Of a DNA stretch of 64,000 bases, positions 57,318 through 64,000 are shown one piece after another. The translations under genes were made by a program, and so were the position numbers. The notes beneath the pieces were generated by a model. The model searched no databases, had not been told where the DNA came from, and worked only from the letters and a program-made list of their open reading frames with translations. Position 1 is the first letter of the stretch; every line of letters starts with the position of its first letter. Location: assembly GCA_002812745.2 (NCBI GenBank), contig NCSJ02000175.1, positions 24,301-88,300 of the forward strand, written 5' to 3'. This stretch comes from Scytalidium lignicola (Eukaryota > Ascomycota > Leotiomycetes).

Positions 57318-59287
57318 CCGTAGAATCTCAAATTTAAGGGCCTTTACGCTAGCTACATCCATGACTAGCCGAGTAAGCTGACGGTGATCAATTCTCCATA
57401 CAGTTTAGCTGTAATAAAGATCTTGAACGCCTTAATCTTTTAATTGTGGGCTTGAATTTGACTTAATTTACATTTCCCCATCTAATACCACTTCCTCCAT
57501 ATTATCTAAAGCTTCAGGGACTTCTTTAAATAACTCATCTTTGACATATTCAACACCAAAATTAATAGATTCCCAACCAGTAAAATCAATTGCTGTACTT
57601 GGAATATCTTTGACTTTAATTTGACTGTCCTCACTTCTATCTGGCCGTATACTAATTCCACATTGTATGAAAGATTGTGCTACCATCTTCTTTTTCTCTT
57701 GCTCCAATCGTTGAGCTGCCTTTGCAACAATATGAGTAGTCATAATTCGTTTGTCAGAAGTGCTCCATTTGAAGTTAGGGTGTTCAGATTCTATGGATTC
57801 CATATATTGATCACTTTCTTCTTTAAGCCATTGTTTGAATAGGCCATTTATAGCTGTATCAAGTGGTTGTAATAAACTTGTACAGCCAGGAGGAATAAGA
57901 GCTGTAATGATATTGGCTAATTTGAGGCGTTCAAGAATAAGGTCTGTTTTGTGGAATGTAACCACATCCATAACTAACAATGTATCAGTTTGATTAGCTG
58001 TAGGAATAAGTTCTTCATCAATCCATTGCATGAATAATTCCTCATTATTATATGCTGTAGAATTGAATTCAACTGTAACTCCAGAGTGATATAAGTGTTT
58101 CTCCTTATTGTATATTTGACCTGAAGCTCTTGCAACACCATGGAATATAAGCTTTGGCTTAATTCGTTGAATTCCATCTGCAAAAATATATAATATCAAT
58201 GTTGCTTGACGTTTATTCTATCCACTTCGATTAGTATGCCCTGAAACAGTTCTAGAACCTGTTATATCATATGAATACCCATTAAGATGTTCAAAAGGAA
58301 TAGGAGTTTCATCCATATTAAGTATTTGAGCTTTAGGAAATCGACGTGGAGGTGAAGTAACAAGAATAGTATTCAAGAATGGAGAAAGTGGTAAATTGCT
58401 AGGATTTGTAGCCTTTTCAAATTGAGAATTCCTTTGAATAAATTGGAGAAAACTATTCGTATATGTAATATATTCTGAAGAGAGTTTAGTTGCTTGTTTA
58501 GTAATTCGACGTCTAGAGATGTTATATCGCTTTTGAAAGCCATAAAATTACCCTTGAGAGAAGGTAAATAATGAAGTACATTCAGAATTTTGCTCTTTAA
58601 ATATATTTCTAGCTGTTCGACGTATCCATCCAACTGTAACCACTTGGCTAGCCTTACAACGAGTTAGAATTTGTTCAAATAATTCTTTCTCAAGTTCAGG
58701 CCAGTGAGGTGAGTAGATAGAAGTCTTACCAGCTAGAATTTTGTCTTTTTGTAGCCACCACNTTTTTGATTGTGCTTTTTGAGATCTTCCAGAATTCAGA
58801 AACCTCTTCAAAAGTTGCTGATCAATATTTGATGGTTGAATCAAGAGAATCAGTTGATTCTAACTCTAATGGCATTCCAACTCGAGGCCTAGGCTTTTGA
58901 TGTATTGCAGAAGGTAAAATGGGAACCTTATGATAAAGAAGGAACTTCAGAACCTCAATTTTGCGCTCTCTGGTATATGATCGACGTGGTGAACTAATTG
59001 GCTTGATCCTAGGTGTATAATTGCGTCTTTCCAGAGGTTTGATTTTAGGGCCTTGTTTAAGGCGTTGTGGCCATTGGGTATTAACTGATCTTTCCTGAAA
59101 AGCCATAATTAATTAGCTGACACCATACAGTACAAGAAATCAACAGAATCACAGAAAGATATTACATGAAATAGTAATTCCTACAGTAGTATTAGGTGGC
59201 TGGTAATCCTACCATACAAGGTTATTTGCCGAAGTGGTGAGATTGTACCCTACTAGCGTAAAGGCCCTTAAATTTGAGATTCTTCGG
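57318..59287 (-). mobile_element. pogo/Fot1-type DNA transposon, degenerate
   Basis: 35-bp terminal inverted repeats CCGtAGAATCTCAAATTTAA..ACGCTAG (57318-57352 and 59253-59287) differ by one base. They are flanked on both sides by TA (57316-57317 and 59288-59289), the target duplication of the Tc1/mariner-pogo superfamily. The 1970-bp length fits Fot1-like fungal elements. The interior is a single minus-strand transposase remnant. The intact ends could still be recognised by a transposase supplied in trans. Confidence 0.9.
57468..59106 (-). pseudogene. Inactivated pogo/Fot1 transposase (DDE_1)
   Basis: The N-terminus begins at 59106 (MAFQERSVNTQWPQRLKQGP). The frame shifts around 58822-58844, reads through an undetermined base at 58762, is stopped by TAA at 58548-58550 and TAG at 58218-58220, and then runs open to 57468. 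Between the breaks the helix-turn-helix/CENP-B-like part (VGWIRRTARNIF) and the DDE catalytic blocks ILNMDETPIPFE, VMDVVTFHKTD and LLQPLDTAING are still legible. Expected length is about 545 aa. Both stops fall where Trp is usual (GYF-type and SGWN-type contexts), consistent with C-to-T change at CpA on the opposite strand as produced by RIP. Confidence 0.88.
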
Positions 59288-60464
59288 TAGTCAAATAGAC
59301 TACACTAGTGCCTAATACGTCAGTGGCTCATATCATAAATGATGAAATAGTAATTTCATATTTATTATCTGTAATACACAAAAAATAAAGTACTCGGTTT
59401 AGCTACGTATGCAAATACGAGGCGTTTCAATAAGTAAAATTACTCCTCACCTACCAGCCTTGATATGACGATGGAATAGAAAGAAATAAATCGCGGGAAT
59501 GGGGTACATTATATTAATTAGGTATACCCACATATGGACGGTAGATAGCATATAGAAACATAGAGTCGAATTGATTGCAGAACTATAGAATTAATTGCTG
59601 TTAGCCGACAAGGAGCCATATATTTAATCAAAAGCTGCATAGGGATGCTCAACCATCAAAGCATCCAAGGTTTCAATAAAGGGTAATTTCCGAGTGTTTG
59701 GGGGATTGCCAAATCTTACTTCTTGCCGTTGTTAATATTTGAAAGTGTCTTAAACCATTTTGATATTTGTATGTAGTGCGAGTGGGTATCAAACGTCTAA
59801 TGATTCGATCATTCGAAGTACTTTTCATATTAANTTTTTTTTATAAAAATTTTATACCTTTTATTTTTATCCCGCCATCCAAAATAATAATCTCAAATCA
59901 AGTTAACAGTAGATACCTCGAGAGCTTCGAGTTGGGGATGACTGGTATCCTAAGGCAAATGCGGCTTTTGAGAGTCCAATGTGACTTTTCCCTGATCAAC
60001 AAAGGGAATCCGGTCTGATTAGGCTTTAGGTTAAGTAAATCAGCCAATCGCACATACTTTCACATTCTATCCCTAGGCCAGAGTGGCCATGTGTCCTGAA
60101 TTCGTGGCGCCAAGAGCTGAGCCCAATTCAGGGGCTGCGCTAGGGTTTAGAACCGCGTTTTCTTACACTGTTTCGAGCGCTATCTAGGCAGACGGAGCTA
60201 ATGACATAATATCACACGTAAGGTAGAGGTGTAAATAATTTCAATCCCTGAATCCGAGGTTACTGCGTCCTTGAGGGCATGCGGCCGTCTGACCGGGTCA
60301 TCTAATAGGCCGGGACCGACCTTAGCCGCTTTTATAGCTTCTACGGCTGCCTGCCTGGATCAATAACTTCAAATATTGTCGCTCTTTAGACTTTCACTCG
60401 CTAGATACAGCACACATTCGTTTGGTCCTTGAGTTCGTTTCTCGCTTTTCGATGGTAGTTCACC
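59288..60464. other. Intergenic region
   Basis: No gene seen. AT-rich in the first 600 bp, with an undetermined base at 59834 before a T run; the second half is the promoter of the GH76 gene. Confidence 0.45.
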
Positions 60465-61894
60465 ATGGTCTATAGTTCGACGTTCTTTGCCCTTGCGGCG
60501 CTACCATTCCTTCCTGTTCACGCCATCGATTTGGACATTGCTAGTACTGGTAAGTTAATCAGTCTCCATATATCAGCAAATATGCCATGCTAAGGAGAAA
60601 AGATTCAATCACGTCCGCAGCTTCGACCATCGCGAAAGGGTTGGTTAGTTACTATCATGGTACCGAGCCTGGACATATAATTGGCGTCTTAGATGCACCT
60701 TACTTTTGGTGGGAGTCGGGGGCGATGTTTGATACAATGATCCAATACTGGCATCTGACCGGAGATGAGCAGTATAATGACATAGTGAGCCAGGGACTCC
60801 TTTTTCAACAAGGCCCAGATGGCAACTTCCTGCCCCCTAACCAGACTAGCACGGAGGGTAACGATGATCAATCTACTTGGGCTCTTGCTGCCATGTCAGC
60901 CGCGGAGGCCAAATTACCGGCACCACAAGGCTCTTCCTGGCTCTCCTTAGCTGAAGCCGTCTTCAACAGTCAAGGTGCTCGTTGGGATACTGAGACCTGT
61001 TCAGGTGGTTTACGTTGGCAAATATTCACATTCAATAATGGATATGACTGGAAGAACAGCGCATCCAATGGCCAGTTCTTTGAACTTGCCTCGCGTCTTG
61101 CATATCTTACTGGCAACAATACCTATTCGGACGTAGCATCCAGAACCTTCCGTTGGAGTGTTACAACCGGGCTTATCGATGAAGAGTGGAAAGTTTTCGA
61201 TGGAGCCAACGTCGAACAAAATTGCTCCAATATCAACAAGATACAGTTGTCACTATATGCGGCGACCTATATTTCTGGCGCGGCATATATGTATAATATC
61301 ACATCTGGTGATGACCAGGCAAACTGGAGAACAACTCTCAATGGCCTCTTGAATCAGACGATCTCGACTTTCTTTGTAGATGGTGTTGCAACAGAAGTCG
61401 CCTGCGAGAGCATTGGCACTTGTACTACCGACATGAAGGCTATGAAGGGTCTCCTAGCACAACGACTGGTTAAGACTATAGAAGTAGCTCCATACACGTT
61501 TCAACTTATCAACCCGTTACTGCAAAGTACTGCTGAGGCCGCTGCAAAGGCATGCAGCGATTCAAAATGCCCATTTACCTGGGGTGATAAGGGAACTGAC
61601 AAGGGCAGCCAATCTGGGGTTGGAGAGCAATTGGATGCCCTGAGTTTCGTGCAGGCATTGCTCGTGAAGTCAGCTGGAAATAAATCATCTACAACTGTGA
61701 CTGGAGCTGGCGCTGGGAATGGAACTACGTCTTCAAACGCAACTGATACAGCGTCTGGGACCCATACCGGCAGCCTGGCTTCAGGAACTGGAATATCATC
61801 TCCTCCAGGAGATAATGGCGCAATGAGAATGGAAGGGTTTAGCATGGGCATAGTCGTTGCATTTTGGATAAGCATGGTTTGGTTGGCGAACTAA
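60465..61894 (+). CDS. GPI-type GH76 endo-alpha-1,6-mannanase (DCW1/DFG5-like)
   Basis: Exons 60465-60549 and 60603-61894, 458 aa (intron phase 1). MVYSSTFFALAALPFLPVHA is a signal peptide. The (alpha/alpha)6 domain includes HIIGVLDAPYFWWESGAMF, the catalytic Asp pair in EGNDDQSTWALAAM, and GGLRWQIFTFNNGYDWKNS. A Ser/Thr/Gly-rich linker (residues about 375-425) leads to a hydrophobic tail (MGIVVAFWISMVWLAN), as expected for a GPI-anchor signal. These enzymes act at the wall/membrane interface, probably transferring GPI-glycan-linked mannoproteins into the wall. Length and motif order match the family, and no break is visible. Confidence 0.93.
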
Positions 61895-62162
61895 CGTAGG
61901 CATTACTAGTTGGATAGCTTTTATGAGTAGTGAGATGCATAGTAAGCGATGGACATTATACGGGATTATCGGCTTGGATTTCTCTTCTTCGTATACATAT
62001 CAAGAGTAAGTACATTGACAAGCTTTGAAATTTTTTGCATAATCTTCTTTTAATACTCCTACCCCTGAATAACTACCCTCGGTCAACAAGCACCTGTGTT
62101 TTCCTTTTTGATTTGCGCGGATCCCAGTACTGTGGATCAGATACGTCGACAAATACTTAAAA

Positions 62163-62672
62163 TTAAGTGAACGAGGGGCGGCTTTGTGATCGGCGGCGTC
62201 GATATCGCCGAGCCCGCTTCCTTGGTAGTTGGCCTTCGTTTTCGTTATTCTTTAATTCGTCTTCGCTGCTGTTCACTTGAATTATTTCATATTCGACATC
62301 TTTCATTGCATCTTCGTCATTAAGCTCCTCTTCTTCCTCGTTAAGTTCGTTGCCCACCACCGAGTTGGACATCAACGGCTTGGGGGAAAAAATTCTCTAT
62401 CTTTCCGGAAGAGGAGAGCTTTTTAAGTCGTTTAACAGATATTGAATGATCTTTCTCGGCATGTGAACGTCGCGGCCAGCGTCATGAGCTTGCGAAAGTA
62501 GCTCACTGCCCTCGAGTGTATCTGGAGGTATTCCGGTCTTGCAGGTGGGGTATTTCGTGAACTTGCATTCTTTAGTATGCTCGTTGATTCTGTCAAACGG
62601 AAATTGTTTACAACGTTGCTTGAATTTGTACTTGCGTGGTTGTAGCAGCAGTTTTTGTTTTGTTTTAGACAA
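62163..62672 (-). CDS. Weak hypothetical, acidic/basic low-complexity
   Basis: Two minus-strand frames lie in line. The first, 62672-62397, reads KYPTCKTGIPPDTLEGSELL. The second, 62375-62163, has an acidic run (ELNEEEEELNDED) then a basic tail (RKRARRYRRRRSQSR) that could be a nuclear signal. I found no donor/acceptor pair joining them. They may be parts of one gene or of a decayed one. Family unknown. Confidence 0.25.
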
Positions 62673-63403
62673 TCATAGGTTTGACCCGAAGCTTACTTCC
62701 TCCGGCAGTGACAGTATCGTCTCCATTGACACTCTTTCTAATGATCCACAACTTGTGATACTACATCTATTTTTATAGATTTTGAGGGCATCTTGCTTAG
62801 GCTCCCCCGAACATAGTCACGTAAAGTTGACAACTTTCGTACAATAGAACCGAATAGTAAATAAAATGATGATTAGTTAATGGAAGGAGCAAGAACGTGA
62901 TACAAAGGATGTCTTACCAAGTGGTGCATTATCTCGAACCTCTGTTGACCTTGTCATCCAACTCTACCCAAAGGAATTTGAATAGAAACCGGTATCATTA
63001 ATTTCCAGCCTTTAACGTTTCACATTATGCCCAGAGATAACCCGAGTGGTTTTTGATAGACGCCTGTTAGGAGATATTGTTAATAAGACATCCCATCTAA
63101 TCTGGTAGCATAATCTCATGAATTATATGGTGTAAAGCATTCATCACAAGTTAGAAGAGGAATGGCAGGCGTGCGAGATTCAAAGAGTGGTAAAGGCGAC
63201 TACAACTAGGAATGTGAAAACAGACTTGTAGTTACAACTGATTTGTTTTAGAAGGACATATCTTAAGACTAAGAGTAAGCGGTCTATTTAATATAATAAT
63301 TCAATAATTTGGACAGAATATTCGTGTGCATTTTGAACAACCCAGTAAATTCCCCAAACACCAATACATCACGCCAAGGAGAGTTTGTAATCCATCTAAC
63401 AGT
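62673..63403. other. Intergenic region
   Basis: No gene or repeat seen; ordinary AT-rich DNA. Confidence 0.4.
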
Positions 63404-63889
63404 CTAGAAATTCTGCAGATCTGGAAGGCAAGGACGAAATTCATCGGAATTAGTCATCAAATTATTGTAACCTCCAAGACAGTCCAGGACCGAAGAGTTG
63501 CCTCCAATATTATCAAAGGCAAACATGGAATTGTCTAGGCCTGCAGGCATATAACCTATATCGAAGAAATCGGCGCCAGGTTGCTGGCAGTATTCATTCA
63601 TAGCTATCCTTAAGCTCTTTGCGACGCTACATAGGGGATGTCTAGGTTGGACTCTTGAGGAACAGGCGTGGTATACTTCGACTAGGCGGCTGAGTGCAGT
63701 GGATACCTCGTTTTTGTCTACGTAGCGCATGGCTGGTTCTCTGCCCCAGACCTTCATTAAGAAAATAGATGCGAAAGCAATCATGGTACCAAAATACGAT
63801 GGTAACATTTCGAGACATTGTTGGATTTTGTTTCTGTTGGACAGGTTACATAAGCCGATCGTAATAGGTTCCCATAGAATATATATAAA
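63404..63889 (-). CDS. Fungal transcription factor, C-terminal exon only
   Basis: The frame ending at 63404 is open upstream through the ATG at 63808 to about 63889 (WEPITIGLCNLSNRNKIQQC then LEMLPSYFGTMIAFASIFLM). An AG acceptor (TTTAGTAG) sits at that point, so this is probably the last exon of a fungal_trans-domain regulator. Typical late features are a long hydrophobic helix, the C-terminal helix SLRIAMNEYCQQ and a Gly/Asn-rich tail ending LPDLQNF. The zinc cluster and first two-thirds are not in the window. Sequence resembling a transposon end starts 25 bases upstream, so the gene may be interrupted or have an insertion in its intron. Confidence 0.6.
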   Translation of the reverse strand, partial: FIYILWEPITIGLCNLSNRNKIQQCLEMLPSYFGTMIAFASIFLMKVWGREPAMRYVDKNEVSTALSRLVEVYHACSSRVQPRHPLCSVAKSLRIAMNEYCQQPGADFFDIGYMPAGLDNSMFAFDNIGGNSSVLDCLGGYNNLMTNSDEFRPCLPDLQNF

Positions 63890-63913
63890 TTGACTACTAA
63901 ATTAACTACTGTA

Positions 63914-64000
63914 CAGTGGGCAAGTATGGCCACTTATATAGGGGCCGGTAGGCCCCTGTAATACGGCCATATTACGTGCCGTATTACAGCTCTACAGTGG
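63914..64000. mobile_element. Probable transposon terminus at window edge
   Basis: TA followed by CAGTGGGCAAG at 63912, with TACAGTGG repeated directly at 63993-64000. Between them lie a GGGGCC/GGCCCC hairpin (63941-63956) and a perfect 12-bp hairpin CTGTAATACGGC / GCCGTATTACAG (63956-63967 and 63978-63989). Such subterminal structure and the TACAGTGG start resemble fungal Tc1/mariner-like ends. The remainder is outside the window. Confidence 0.5.

Overview
The window is nuclear DNA from a filamentous ascomycete (Pezizomycotina). Coding regions are split by short introns (about 45-130 nt, mostly GTAAGT-type donors). There are three Zn2Cys6 regulators (one only partial), two P450s, two MFS transporters, fungal GH92 and GH76 glycosidases and a fungal NLR-type receptor. 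Intergenic DNA is AT-rich and carries decayed transposons. Genus cannot be fixed from sequence alone. I see no rRNA, tRNA, CRISPR or prokaryote-style operon.

Layout. 1-6.1 kb: a 3'-truncated fungal-specific protein (-), a frameshifted hypothetical (+) and a Baeyer-Villiger monooxygenase (+) broken by a one-base deletion. 7.2-9.5 kb: a three-exon dynamin-like GTPase (-). 11-23.3 kb: a possible catabolic neighbourhood with a mitochondrial aconitase paralogue (-), an 860-aa Zn2Cys6 activator (-) divergent from a sugar/quinate-type MFS porter (+), an amidohydrolase of the PDC-hydrolase/sulfomuconolactonase type (+) and an ATP-grasp ligase (-). 24.1-24.85 kb: a non-autonomous transposon with 47-bp terminal repeats, an 8-bp target duplication and a second inverted-repeat element nested inside. 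25.8-30 kb: a secreted GH92 alpha-mannosidase and an unrecognised 248-aa protein. 30.5-37.5 kb: a DHA1-type MFS transporter, a second Zn2Cys6 regulator and a divergent eight-exon P450. 38-46.1 kb: a stand-alone SesB-like serine-esterase protein, a CYP52-like P450, and an NLR of SesB / NB-ARC / TPR architecture whose esterase nucleophile is replaced by glycine. 47.2-56.4 kb: two GRE2-like reductase paralogues, a peroxiredoxin, a secreted alpha/beta hydrolase, a hAT-like MITE and a 350-bp foldback element. 56.9-59.3 kb: a calcineurin-phosphoesterase fragment beside a dead pogo/Fot1 transposon. 60.4-64 kb: a GPI-type GH76 mannanase, a weak hypothetical, and the 3' end of a third fungal transcription factor cut by apparent transposon sequence at the window edge.

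How genes may work together (inference). The 17.6/18.3 kb divergent promoter suggests that regulator controls the MFS porter and perhaps the amidohydrolase and aconitase, a candidate organic- or aromatic-acid catabolic unit. The 35 kb regulator/P450 pair with the nearby MFS gene looks like a small oxidation/efflux unit. The two SesB genes flanking a P450 are the best candidate for an unusual system: an NLR with a catalytically dead-looking esterase module next to a free copy that keeps the serine.

Ten single N bases occur, nine of them directly before an A/T homopolymer. This points to homopolymer-length uncertainty in the assembly, so frameshifts are reported with that caveat.
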